A DNA stretch of 64,000 bases, taken from positions 9,610,001 through 9,674,000 of the forward strand of contig NZ_CP070326.1 in assembly GCF_016917755.1 (NCBI RefSeq), written 5' to 3'. This stretch comes from Streptomyces noursei (lineage in GTDB: Bacteria; Actinomycetota; Actinomycetes; Streptomycetales; Streptomycetaceae). Shown here in pieces: positions 40,029 through 48,001 of this stretch (positions are counted from its first letter, which is position 1; each line of letters starts with the position of its first letter). The notes beneath the pieces are model-generated. The model had not been told where the DNA came from. It searched no databases and saw only the letters and a program-made list of their open reading frames with translations. A program made the position numbers and the translations under genes.

Positions 40029-42512
40029 TCAGTCCTCGTACCCCAGTTGGAGATCCCGCTCGGTCCGACCGCCGCCCGCCAGCCGCAGGACGGTGGCGAC
40101 CGGCGGGTACCCGGCGGCGATCACGGTGTACTCGCCGGCCGAGAGGTCCACGAAGCGGAACAGCCCGTCGGTGCCGGTGGTCGCGGTGTCGACGACGTTG
40201 CCGCCGGCGTCGAGGAGGGTGACCCGGGCGTCCTCGACGCGGTGTCCGTCGCCGGCCCGCACGGTGCCGCGCAGCACCGCGCCGCCGGCGAGTTCGACGT
40301 CCTGCCGGATCTCGCGGGACGCCTGGACGGCCACCGGGAGCGCGACCGGCCGGAAGGCCGGGGCGCTGCCGGCGAGCGTGTACTCGCCGGCCACCAACTC
40401 CCCCATGGCATAGCCGCCTTCGCGTCCGCTGCGGGCGGTCGCCACCACCTCGCCGCGGACGTCGGTGAGGGTGACCGTCGCATCCCGGACGGGCGTGCCC
40501 TCGGCGGTGGTGACCGTGCCGACCAGGCGCCCGGCGCCGCCGAGCACCACGTCCAGCTCCACCGGGCGTTCGCCGACGGTCACCGTGACGGCCTGCGGCT
40601 GGTGCCCGCCGGCCGCCGCGATCAGGACGTACGCGCCGACTCCGGGGGTGCTCAGCGCGTACCGGCCGTCCTCCCCGGTGGCGCCGCGGCCGACCTGCCG
40701 GCCGGCGGCGTCGATGAGGGTGAGCGCGGTGCGCGGCACGACGCTGCCGTCGTGGTACCGGACCGTGCCGCACACCGGGACGCCGCCCGGGGCGGGCGCG
40801 GCCGGCGCGGCGCAGGGGACGGGCTCGGTGGCACAACACTCCATGACAGCAAGGGCGTTGCCTGCGGGGTCGGGCGTGGCGCGGGCCGGCGGGACGGTGG
40901 TGGGGGCGGCCTGGTCGCCGTACGGCGGGTGCGGGGCCTGCGGGGCATCGGGCACCAGGAGGTTCTCTTTCCGGAAGAGGGCGAGCAGGGAGCCCAGGAC
41001 GAGGACCGGCGCGAGGAAGAGGCAGCTCCCCGGCACGGCCTGCGCGTAGGCGGCGGGGGCGTGCCGCAGCGCGGCGGGCAGCGCCGCGACCACCTGTGGG
41101 GCGAGCGGACCGGGGTCCGGCAACCGGGCGGCGAGGTGGCCGACGAGCAGCGCGCCGGCGAGGGCGGCGCCGACACTGCCGGCGAGCCGCCGCAGGCAGG
41201 CGATCGCGCCGGCCGGGTCCGGGACGGGTACGCAGGCCCGGACGGCAAGCACCAGCACCGGCAGCACCAGTCCGAGGCCGAGCCCGAGGATGCCGGTCCA
41301 GAGGGCGAAGACCGGGCGGGCGGTGTCCGGCCGCAGGTGGCACAGCAGCCACATGCCCTGCGCGGCCACCACGCAGCCCAGGATCGGGAAGACCGTGACG
41401 TGGCCGGTGCGGTGGATCAGCCCGCCGGTGGTGAGCGCGGCCAGCGCCAGCGTCCCCGCCAGAGGCAGCATCAACAGCCCGGAGGCGGTGGCGGTGGCGC
41501 CACCGGCCGCCTGGACGAAGGCCGGGAGGTGGCGCACCGCCCCGTAGAGGGCGAGGGCCAGAGCGGCGCCGACGAGTCCGGTGCGCCCGAAGAGCACCTC
41601 GCGGAGCAGCCGCGGCGGGATCAGCGGTGCGGCGGCGCGGTGCTCGACGAGGACGAAGAGGGCCGCGGCGACCGGCGCGCCGGCGGCCGGCCCGAGGATC
41701 ATCGCGGAGTCCCAGGCATAGCGGCCGCCACCCCAACCTGCCGGCAGCGCAAGGCACGTGGCGAACGCGGCGAGCAGCAGGGCGCCGGCGAGGTCCGGCC
41801 GCGGGCGGGCGGCGGGTCGGGGCAGCCGGAGGGTGGCCGCGGCGGCGAAGAGGACCAGCAGGCCGAGCGGGACGTCGAGGGTCAGGCACCAGCGCCAGGC
41901 ACCGTGGTCGACGCAGTAGCCGCCCACCAGCGGGCCGGCCAGCAGGCCCGCGGCGTAGGTCGCACCGGCCGCGGCCGTGCGTCGGCCGCGCGCCCGGGGC
42001 GGGGCGGACTCGGCGAGGAGCGCGTGGACGCCGGCCAGCAGGCCGCCGGCGCCGAGGCCCTGGACGGCCCGGAAGGCCACCAGGGCGGTCGGGGAATGTG
42101 TCGTTCCGGCCAGTCCCGCGCCGGCGGTGAAGACCAGCAGGGCGAGGAGGAGGCCGGCCTTGCGGCCGATGCGGTCGCCGAGCGCCCCGTTGAGCGGCAG
42201 TCCGAGGGCCGACGCCACGAGGTGGGCGGTCGCCACCCAGGAAACCGGGGGGCCTCCGGGCAGTTCGGCGGCGATCGCCGGGAGCGCCGGGAGGGCGGCG
42301 GTCTGGCCGAGGGCCGCGGCCAGCAGTGCCGCCAGCAGGACCGGGAGGGCGGGCCGCACCGGGCGGGGGCCGGGTGGGACGGACGGTTCGTCGGGGAGTG
42401 CCGGTTCGTCGGGGAGTGCCGGTTCGGCCGGCTCCGGATCCGGGTCCGCGACCGCTTCGACGGCGGGCGGCCCGGTCGGTCGGTCCGGTTCGCTCAGGGT
42501 GGTCCCGCCCAC
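40029..42512 (-). CDS. DHA2-type MFS transporter fused to three C-terminal carboxypeptidase-regulatory-like beta-sandwich repeats
   Basis: 827 residues. A Pro/Glu-rich cytosolic tail of about 55 residues with a repeated PALPDE motif precedes about 14 hydrophobic helices of a drug:H+ antiporter-2 transporter: VSWVATAHLVASALGLPLNG, then LGDRIGRKAGLLLALLVFTA (motif A). From about residue 570 three similar 80-90-residue units follow: VCGTVRYHDGSVVPRTALTL, GRLVGTVTTAEGTPVRDATV, LRGTVRAGDGHRVEDARVTL. Each ends in a GxYxL/FxDL...AGEYTV-like turn, the CarboxypepD_reg/CnaB-type fold. GTG 42512 has GAGGGGAG upstream. The repeats' side of the membrane depends on the helix count. Export substrate unknown. 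Confidence 0.83.
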   Translation of the reverse strand: MGGTTLSEPDRPTGPPAVEAVADPDPEPAEPALPDEPALPDEPSVPPGPRPVRPALPVLLAALLAAALGQTAALPALPAIAAELPGGPPVSWVATAHLVASALGLPLNGALGDRIGRKAGLLLALLVFTAGAGLAGTTHSPTALVAFRAVQGLGAGGLLAGVHALLAESAPPRARGRRTAAAGATYAAGLLAGPLVGGYCVDHGAWRWCLTLDVPLGLLVLFAAAATLRLPRPAARPRPDLAGALLLAAFATCLALPAGWGGGRYAWDSAMILGPAAGAPVAAALFVLVEHRAAAPLIPPRLLREVLFGRTGLVGAALALALYGAVRHLPAFVQAAGGATATASGLLMLPLAGTLALAALTTGGLIHRTGHVTVFPILGCVVAAQGMWLLCHLRPDTARPVFALWTGILGLGLGLVLPVLVLAVRACVPVPDPAGAIACLRRLAGSVGAALAGALLVGHLAARLPDPGPLAPQVVAALPAALRHAPAAYAQAVPGSCLFLAPVLVLGSLLALFRKENLLVPDAPQAPHPPYGDQAAPTTVPPARATPDPAGNALAVMECCATEPVPCAAPAAPAPGGVPVCGTVRYHDGSVVPRTALTLIDAAGRQVGRGATGEDGRYALSTPGVGAYVLIAAAGGHQPQAVTVTVGERPVELDVVLGGAGRLVGTVTTAEGTPVRDATVTLTDVRGEVVATARSGREGGYAMGELVAGEYTLAGSAPAFRPVALPVAVQASREIRQDVELAGGAVLRGTVRAGDGHRVEDARVTLLDAGGNVVDTATTGTDGLFRFVDLSAGEYTVIAAGYPPVATVLRLAGGGRTERDLQLGYED

Positions 42513-42764
42513 GTTCTGCTCCCCTCGTCACGCTGCTGCGGGCGCCCATTTCTCGCACCGGGCGACAACGGCGATCAAGCGAGGTGAATCGGAACAGGGT
42601 GGGCGGGAACGGACGTCAAGTGCCGTGCCAGGGGCGCCTCTTGGGCTCCCATCAGGGGTTTCCGACGGTGTGCCGCCCGGAGGACCGGACATCTCCGCGT
42701 AAGGAAAACCACCCGAATCGGTGAGCATGTCGGCGCCCCGAACGGTTTACGGGACGACGCTCCC

Positions 42765-43208
42765 TCACTTCTCCATATGGGCCGCGAGGTTGGCGAGGAT
42801 CGCGTCGTAGATGCGGCCGAGCCCCTTGGGCGCGAAGGTCCGCTCGAAGAACCCGCCGATGCCGCCGGCACCCTGCCAGGTGGTGGTGACGACGACCCTG
42901 GCGCGGTTCTCCCCGGCCGGAGTGACGACCCAGGTGGTCACCATCGAAGAGTTGCGGTCCTTCTCCACCAGCTGGCCGTCGGTCGGCTCGTCCACCTCCA
43001 GCAGGCAGTCGCGCACCCGCTTGCTGGTGGCCTGGAGCTTCCAGTGGACGAGGGTGCCCTTGCCGTCGCCGCCCTCGCGGACCTCGTACTCGCTGAAGTG
43101 CTCGGGCAGCAGCTGCCGACGCGTGCCGGTGTAGTCGGCGAGCGCGTCGAACACGTCCTCCGGATCCGCCGCGATCTCGCGCTGCGTGGTGGCCTCTACC
43201 TGCCCCAT
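42765..43208 (-). CDS. SRPBCC-family (polyketide cyclase/START-like) protein
   Basis: 147 residues with the START-like helix-grip fold: VEATTQREIAADPEDVFDAL, ADYTGTRRQLLPEHFSEYEV, HWKLQATSKRVRDCLLEVDE, VVTTTWQGAGGIGGFFERTF and a long C-terminal helix GRIYDAILANLAAHME. The fold forms a hydrophobic pocket for lipids or polyketide-like ligands. No catalytic residues can be named. ATG 43208 has AGGAAG 6 nt upstream. The gene diverges from the radical-SAM gene with about 175 bp between. The 252 bp on its other side, before the MFS gene, hold nothing recognisable. Confidence 0.82.
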   Translation of the reverse strand: MGQVEATTQREIAADPEDVFDALADYTGTRRQLLPEHFSEYEVREGGDGKGTLVHWKLQATSKRVRDCLLEVDEPTDGQLVEKDRNSSMVTTWVVTPAGENRARVVVTTTWQGAGGIGGFFERTFAPKGLGRIYDAILANLAAHMEK

Positions 43209-43326
43209 GTGTGTCTTCCTCCAGTAGTCGGCTGCCGGACCTGGGTGCGCCGCCAACCTGCGGTGCGCGCGGCCAAGCCAACCACCACTGGGCAGTGCAC
43301 CCAAATCCGGGTTGACACCCCGGATG

Positions 43327-43340
43327 CGAACAGGTGTTCT
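43327..43340. promoter_or_regulatory. SOS-box-like LexA site before the radical-SAM gene
   Basis: CGAACAGGTGTTCT contains GAAC-N4-GTTC, the core of actinobacterial/Gram-positive LexA boxes. It lies between a TTGACA at 43312-43317 and a TATTGT at 43340-43345, i.e. over the promoter, about 44 nt before ATG 43384. Confidence 0.55.
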
Positions 43341-43383
43341 ATTGTCGAGGTGGGGGCTCGACAGGATCACAACAGGAGGCCCG

Positions 43384-44421
43384 ATGCGCTGGGACAATCT
43401 GGGAGAAAGCCCATCCGCGCTGTTCGGCAGGGATGCCGTCACCCGAACGGTGGACACCCCCGAATTCCGCGGCATCACTTTCCACGAGGTGCGGGCCCGC
43501 TCGATCGTCAATCGCGTCCCGGGCGCCTCCCGCATGCCGTTCGAATGGACCGTGAACCCGTACCGCGGGTGCAGTCACGCCTGCGTCTACTGCTTCGCGC
43601 GCAAGACACACAGCTATCTCGACCTGGACACCGGCCTCGACTTCGACTCCCAGATCGTGGTCAAGGTCAACGCCCCGGACCTGCTGCGCCGAGAGCTGGC
43701 CGGGCCCCGCTGGCGCGGCGACCACATCGCGATGGGCACCAACGTCGACTGCTACCAACGGGCCGAGGGCCGCTACGCGCTGATGCCCGGCATCATCGCG
43801 GCCCTGCGCGACCACGCCAATCCCTTCTCGATCCTCACCAAGGGCACGCTGATCCTGCGCGACCTGGAGTTGTTGCGGCAGGCGGCCGAGGTCACCGACA
43901 TCGGCATCTCGGTCTCCGTCGGTTTCCTGGACCAGGCGCTGTGGCGGACCGTCGAGCCCGGCACGCCCGCGCCCGGGCGGCGCCTCGACGTGGTGCGCAC
44001 CCTCACCGCCCACGGCATCCCCTGCGGGGTACTGATGGCGCCGGTGATCCCGTTCCTGTCCGATGCGCCGGAGCAGCTGCGGGCCACGGTCCGGGCCATC
44101 GCGGAGGCGGGCGCCGACTCGGTCACCCCGCTGGTGCTCCATCTGCGGCCCGGCGCCCGCGAGTGGTTCCTCACCTGGCTGAGCCACCACCATCCGCACC
44201 TGGTGCGCCGCTACGAGGCGCTCTACGCCGGCGGGTCCTACGCCCCGACGTGGTACCAGCGCCGGATCACCCGGCAGGTCCACGAGCTGGCCGCCGAGTA
44301 CGACCTCGGGCCGTTCCGGCCGGGCCGGGCACGCCGGATCCCGCCGCGGCCCGCCGAGCCCGCCACGCCCGCTCCCACCGCCGAACCCGGCCCGGGGGCC
44401 ACCCAGTTGACGCTGCTGTGA
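43384..44421 (+). CDS. Rv2578c-family radical SAM protein
   Basis: 345 residues. The radical-SAM cluster motif is NPYRGCSHACVYCFARKTHS (CxxxCxYC), preceded by TPEFRGITFHEVRARSIVNR and followed by MGTNVDCYQRAEGRYALMPG, the spore-photoproduct-lyase-like pattern of the Rv2578c family. It binds a 4Fe-4S cluster and SAM to make a 5'-deoxyadenosyl radical; the substrate is not established. Mycobacterial relatives often carry an intein, absent here. ATG 43384 has AGGAGG 5 nt upstream. An SOS-like box overlaps the promoter, suggesting DNA-damage induction, which fits a possible nucleic-acid repair role. The C-terminal about 30 residues are Pro/Ala-rich. Confidence 0.87.
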   Translation: MRWDNLGESPSALFGRDAVTRTVDTPEFRGITFHEVRARSIVNRVPGASRMPFEWTVNPYRGCSHACVYCFARKTHSYLDLDTGLDFDSQIVVKVNAPDLLRRELAGPRWRGDHIAMGTNVDCYQRAEGRYALMPGIIAALRDHANPFSILTKGTLILRDLELLRQAAEVTDIGISVSVGFLDQALWRTVEPGTPAPGRRLDVVRTLTAHGIPCGVLMAPVIPFLSDAPEQLRATVRAIAEAGADSVTPLVLHLRPGAREWFLTWLSHHHPHLVRRYEALYAGGSYAPTWYQRRITRQVHELAAEYDLGPFRPGRARRIPPRPAEPATPAPTAEPGPGATQLTLL

Positions 44422-44435
44422 GGACGGGGCGGCGC

Positions 44436-44501
44436 GGCGACGACCGGGTCGCCGTCCGGGCGATCACCGATCGCTCACCGCCCCCGCCCGGAGGGTGATC
44501 G
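44436..44501. terminator. inverted repeats after the radical-SAM gene
   Basis: GGCGAC (44436-44441) pairs with GTCGCC (44448-44453), and CGATCACC (44461-44468) pairs perfectly with GGTGATCG (44494-44501). Both lie directly downstream of the stop at 44421 and probably terminate transcription; the second could instead be an operator for the truncated downstream frame. Confidence 0.4.
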
Positions 44502-44590
44502 GCCGGGGGGAAATCCCGTGGGGAACCCGGTTGACCGGTGTCCACAACGGATCCGGCCCTCTGCCATGGGAACCGGACCGGGGAGCGGAT

Positions 44591-44845
44591 ATGACAGGAG
44601 CCGATGCACGGGGAACGGACGGCGCTTTCGGGGGGACCGCCGAGCAGCCGTCGTACGAAGTTGGCATACGGGAGATGATGGAGGCGGATATCGACGCGGT
44701 CGCGGCGGTGCGGGTCCGCGGCTGGCAGGCGGCGTACCCGGGGCTCATGCCGCAGGCGTATCTGGACGCGATGGGCGCGGTGGAGGGCGCCCGGCAGCAC
44801 CGGGAGCGGTTCGCGCGCCGCCGGCCCTGGGGCGTGTCCGTGAAG
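44591..44845 (+). pseudogene. truncated GNAT acetyltransferase
   Basis: From ATG 44591 (GGGAG 5 nt upstream) the frame encodes an acetyltransferase N-terminus: VGIREMMEADIDAVAAVRVR, GWQAAYPGLMPQAYLDAM, ARQHRERFARRRPWG. It then passes into Pro/Ala-rich sequence that is only the antisense of the HEAT-repeat gene. The acetyl-CoA-binding motif and the C-terminal half are absent. It is most likely a decayed gene cut off about 85 codons in; the exact break cannot be fixed. Confidence 0.6.
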
Positions 44846-44901
44846 TCCCGTCCGCCGGCCGGCGCCGGTCGTGCCCTGTCGTCGGGTCCGCGCCCGGCCC
44901 G

Positions 44902-45582
44902 TCAGCCCGCCGGGCCGGTGCCGCTGCCGTCCCCCCTCGCCCCCTTGGCCGGCGCACCGTCCTCGGCCGGCGCGGGCGGGTCCTCGTGGACGCCCAGCCG
45001 GGCCAGCGAGGCGGCGGCCGCCGCGGCGAGCCGGGGGTGGACGGCGGCCGCCCGCAGCGCCGGGACCGCCCGTTTGTCGCCGAGTGCACCCAGCCCCTCC
45101 ACACAGGCCAGCGCCACCCGCCAGTAGGGGGTGTGCGGGGTCAACAGCCGTTCCAGGGTGGCGATCAGGGCGGGGACGGACTGCGGGGCGCGGAGTTCGA
45201 CCAGCAGGCGGACGGGGTGCAGGGCGTAGGCGGTGCGCAGCGGGTTGGTGGCGAGGGCGGCGGCGGCGCGGGCGGTGCGCGGGTCGTTGAGCCTGCCCAG
45301 CGCGTGCGCGGCGGTGGCGCAGCGGACCGGTTCGCGGTAGTTCAGCAGGAGCACCAGGGTCTCGAAGGCGCGCTTGTCGCCAGCGCAGCCGAGGATGAAG
45401 GCGGCGATCTCCCGGGCCCACAGGGGGCGCTCCACCGCGATCAGCATCCGGGCCAGTTCCTCGCGCCCGGCGGGGGTGTTCTTGCGGGCCAGTCCGAGCA
45501 GCCGCTCGTAGGCGACGAGATCCTGCGGGGAGCGGAGTTCGGCCCGCACCCGGTCCGTCAACTCGTGGAATTCGTCTTCCAT
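44902..45582 (-). CDS. HEAT-repeat protein
   Basis: 226 residues, almost entirely paired helices of about 30-residue HEAT/PBS-lyase-like units: REIAAFILGCAGDKRAFETL, RCATAAHALGRLNDPRTARA, QSVPALIATLERLLTPHTPY, VALACVEGLGALGDKRAVPA, LAAAAAASLARLGVHEDP. The last 25 residues are Gly/Pro-rich and disordered. ATG 45582 is preferred over a longer frame because AGGGGAG lies 6 nt upstream. Such proteins act as protein-protein scaffolds; no partner is suggested by the context. Its 3' end abuts the GNAT remnant. Confidence 0.8.
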   Translation of the reverse strand: MEDEFHELTDRVRAELRSPQDLVAYERLLGLARKNTPAGREELARMLIAVERPLWAREIAAFILGCAGDKRAFETLVLLLNYREPVRCATAAHALGRLNDPRTARAAAALATNPLRTAYALHPVRLLVELRAPQSVPALIATLERLLTPHTPYWRVALACVEGLGALGDKRAVPALRAAAVHPRLAAAAAASLARLGVHEDPPAPAEDGAPAKGARGDGSGTGPAG

Positions 45583-46023
45583 TTGCCGCTCCCCTCCCTG
45601 CCGGCCGCCCTGGTTCGCAGGGCATGACCGGCACCACAACCTAATGACCCGCCTTACCCCTGGCGCTTCGGTTACCCACCGGTTAACCTGCTGGAACGAG
45701 CAGCACCCCTGCTCGGGCGGCCTGGTGACGCAGCCGCCGGAGTGTGACGTCGGTTCGGCACACCACCCAGCACCACCGCCGCACGGGCACCGCAGCCCCG
45801 TGTGGCGACATCCTCACAGCACGCCCCTCAGGGGGGAAGCGCCACGGCCCCGGGACAGGGCCCGCCGCGCTCCTCCACCGCAGGCGCTGCCCGCAGTGCC
45901 GTGGCTCGCCGCGGCCCTTCCGCCGCCGGTCGGCCGCGCGTTGCCGCAGCCCCGCACGTGCGTCAACCCCTCAGTCGTCACGTTCTCCCCTGCCCTCAGG
46001 GGAACACCTTCAGGAGTCTCGCG
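45583..46023. other. 441-bp region upstream of the 3-hydroxybutyryl-CoA dehydrogenase gene
   Basis: It contains TAACCT (45684-45689), a fair -10 box, within GGTTACCCACCGGTTAACC (partly symmetrical). A CGAGCAG-CACCC-CTGCTCG hairpin follows at 45697-45715. The remaining about 300 nt would be a long 5' leader. I looked for a cobalamin riboswitch here because a B12-dependent mutase lies downstream, but the conserved B12-box pattern is not visible. Function unassigned. Confidence 0.35.
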
Positions 46024-47856
46024 ATGGGCCGTCAGTCCACCCCCGATCTCTCCACTGCATCCGCAGCCGCCTCCCCGGCGCTCTCCACCATCGCCGTCGT
46101 CGGCCTGGGCACCATGGGCACCGGTATCGCCGAGGTGCTGACCCTGGCCGGCCGCGAGGTCGTCGGCATCGACATCGACGAGGCCGCGGTGCGGCGGGCC
46201 CGCGCCGCCCTCGAAGCCTCCACCGCCCGCGCCGTGCGGCGCGAGCGGATCACCGAGCGGGAGCGCCAGGACGCGCTGTCCCGGTTCCGCACGTTCGGCG
46301 AACTGGCGGCGGCCCGGGACGCCGACCTGGTGATCGAAGTGGTGCCGGAGGACTACGAACTCAAGCGGGAGGTGTTCGTCGCGCTGGACGGCATCGTCCG
46401 CCCGGACACCATCCTCGCCACCGGCACCAACGCGCTGTCGGTGACCCGGCTCGCCGCCGACTCCCAGCGCCCCGAGCGGGTGCTCGGCGTCCACTTCTTC
46501 AACCCGGCACCGGCCATGAAGCTGGTCGAGGTGGTCTCGTCGGTGCTGACCGCGCCGGTCGCGGTCGCCGCCGTCACCGACCTCGCCCGTGAGCTGGGCA
46601 AGGACCCGATCGCGGTGGGCGACCGCCCCGGTTTCGTCGCCGACGGCCTGCTCTTCGGCTACCTCAACCAGGCCGCGGCGATGTACGAGTCGAAGTACGC
46701 GACCCGTGAGGACATCGACGCCGCGATGCGGCTCGGCTGCGGCCTGCCGATGGGCCCGCTGGCGCTGCTCGACCTGATCGGCGTGGACACCGCCCGCACG
46801 GTCCTGGAGGCGATGTACGCCGAGTCCCGCGACCGGTTGCACGCCCCCGCGCCGATCCTGGGCCAGCTCGCGGACGCGGGGCTGACCGGCCGCAAGGCGG
46901 GTCGCGGCTTCTACACCTATGAGGCGCCCGGCTCCGCGACGGTCGTGTCGGACGCCCAGACCCCGGCGGAGGGAACCGGCGACGGCGCGGCGGCCGGCCG
47001 GCCGGTCCGCAGCGTCGGGGTCGCCGGCTCCGGGACGATGGCCAGCGGCATCGCCGAGGTGTTCGCCAAGGCGGGCTTCACGGTCGTGCTGGCCGCCCGC
47101 AGCCAGGAGAAGGCGGAGCGGGCCAAGGACCGGATCGCCAAGTCGCTGGCCCGCTCGGTGGACAAGGGCCGGCTGACCGCCGAGGCGCGCGACGCGACGC
47201 TGGCCGCGATCACCCCGGCCGGTTCGCTGGACGCCTTCGCGGACGTCGATCTGGCGGTGGAGGCGGTGGCCGAGGACCTGGCCGTCAAGCAGCAGCTGTT
47301 CCGGACGCTGGACAAGGTCTGCAAGCCGGGCGCCGTGCTGGCCACCACCACCTCGTCGCTGCCGGTCGTCGCCTGCGCCCGCGCCACCTCGCGCCCGCAG
47401 GACGTCATCGGGATGCACTTCTTCAACCCGGCGCCGGCCATGAAGCTGGTGGAGGTGGTCCGCACCGTCCTCACCGGCGACGACGTGCACGCCACGGTGC
47501 GCGCGGTCTGCGCCAAGGTCCGCAAGCACCCGGTGGACTGCGGCGACCGGGCCGGTTTCATCGTCAACGCGCTGCTGTTCCCGTACCTGAACAACGCGAT
47601 CAAGATGGTCCAGGAGCACTACGCCTCGCTGGACGACATCGACGCCGCGATGAAGCTGGGCGGCGGCTACCCGATGGGGCCGTTCGAGCTGCTGGACGTG
47701 GTCGGCCTGGACGTCTCGCTCGCCATCGAGAAGGTGCTGCACGCCGAGTTCCGCGACCCCGGGCTGGCGCCGGCGCCGCTGCTGGAGCACCTCGTCGCGG
47801 CCGGCTGCCTCGGTCGCAAGACCGGCCGCGGCTTCCGTGAGTACGCCCGGCGCTGA
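46024..47856 (+). CDS. two-domain 3-hydroxyacyl-CoA (3-hydroxybutyryl-CoA) dehydrogenase
   Basis: 610 residues made of two complete dehydrogenase modules. Each has an NAD-binding Rossmann motif (VVGLGTMGTGIAEVL at about 24; GVAGSGTMASGIAEVF at about 337), the shared HFFNPAPAMKLVEVV substrate loop with catalytic His, and a C-terminal all-helical domain (GLPMGPLALLDLIGVD; GYPMGPFELLDVVGLD). They reduce acetoacetyl-CoA or oxidise 3-hydroxybutyryl-CoA, feeding crotonyl-CoA into the ethylmalonyl-CoA pathway. ATG 46024 has GGAG 7 nt upstream. A 16-bp stem terminator follows at 47887. The position just before the TetR-ccr region fits this pathway. Confidence 0.9.
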   Translation: MGRQSTPDLSTASAAASPALSTIAVVGLGTMGTGIAEVLTLAGREVVGIDIDEAAVRRARAALEASTARAVRRERITERERQDALSRFRTFGELAAARDADLVIEVVPEDYELKREVFVALDGIVRPDTILATGTNALSVTRLAADSQRPERVLGVHFFNPAPAMKLVEVVSSVLTAPVAVAAVTDLARELGKDPIAVGDRPGFVADGLLFGYLNQAAAMYESKYATREDIDAAMRLGCGLPMGPLALLDLIGVDTARTVLEAMYAESRDRLHAPAPILGQLADAGLTGRKAGRGFYTYEAPGSATVVSDAQTPAEGTGDGAAAGRPVRSVGVAGSGTMASGIAEVFAKAGFTVVLAARSQEKAERAKDRIAKSLARSVDKGRLTAEARDATLAAITPAGSLDAFADVDLAVEAVAEDLAVKQQLFRTLDKVCKPGAVLATTTSSLPVVACARATSRPQDVIGMHFFNPAPAMKLVEVVRTVLTGDDVHATVRAVCAKVRKHPVDCGDRAGFIVNALLFPYLNNAIKMVQEHYASLDDIDAAMKLGGGYPMGPFELLDVVGLDVSLAIEKVLHAEFRDPGLAPAPLLEHLVAAGCLGRKTGRGFREYARR

Positions 47857-47886
47857 CGCGCGGCGGCGTCCTGGGGCCGGGGGCGG

Positions 47887-47938
47887 CTGGGGCGGGCTGC
47901 TGGAGCCGTCGCACGGTGGTTTCAGCAGCCCGCCCCAG
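47887..47938. terminator. 16-bp-stem terminator
   Basis: CTGGGGCGGGCTGCTG (47887-47902) pairs perfectly with CAGCAGCCCGCCCCAG (47923-47938). The 20-nt loop itself contains CCGT-CGC-ACGG. It lies between the dehydrogenase stop (47856) and the TetR start (48002), so the two genes are separate transcription units. Confidence 0.8.
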
Positions 47939-48001
47939 GTCACCGGGGCCGGAGCGGTACCTCATGCCGCGGGCCGCGAGAATATGCAGTACCTTCCCCA
48001 C

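Noticed and set aside
44495..45127. 210-codon plus-strand protein
   Set aside because: Only the first part is acetyltransferase-like; the rest is antisense to the well-supported HEAT-repeat gene.
45583..46023. Cobalamin riboswitch upstream of the ethylmalonyl-CoA genes
   Set aside because: Expected because of the B12-dependent mutase, but the conserved B12-box and core elements are not visible in the 441-bp leader or in the 230-nt ccr leader.
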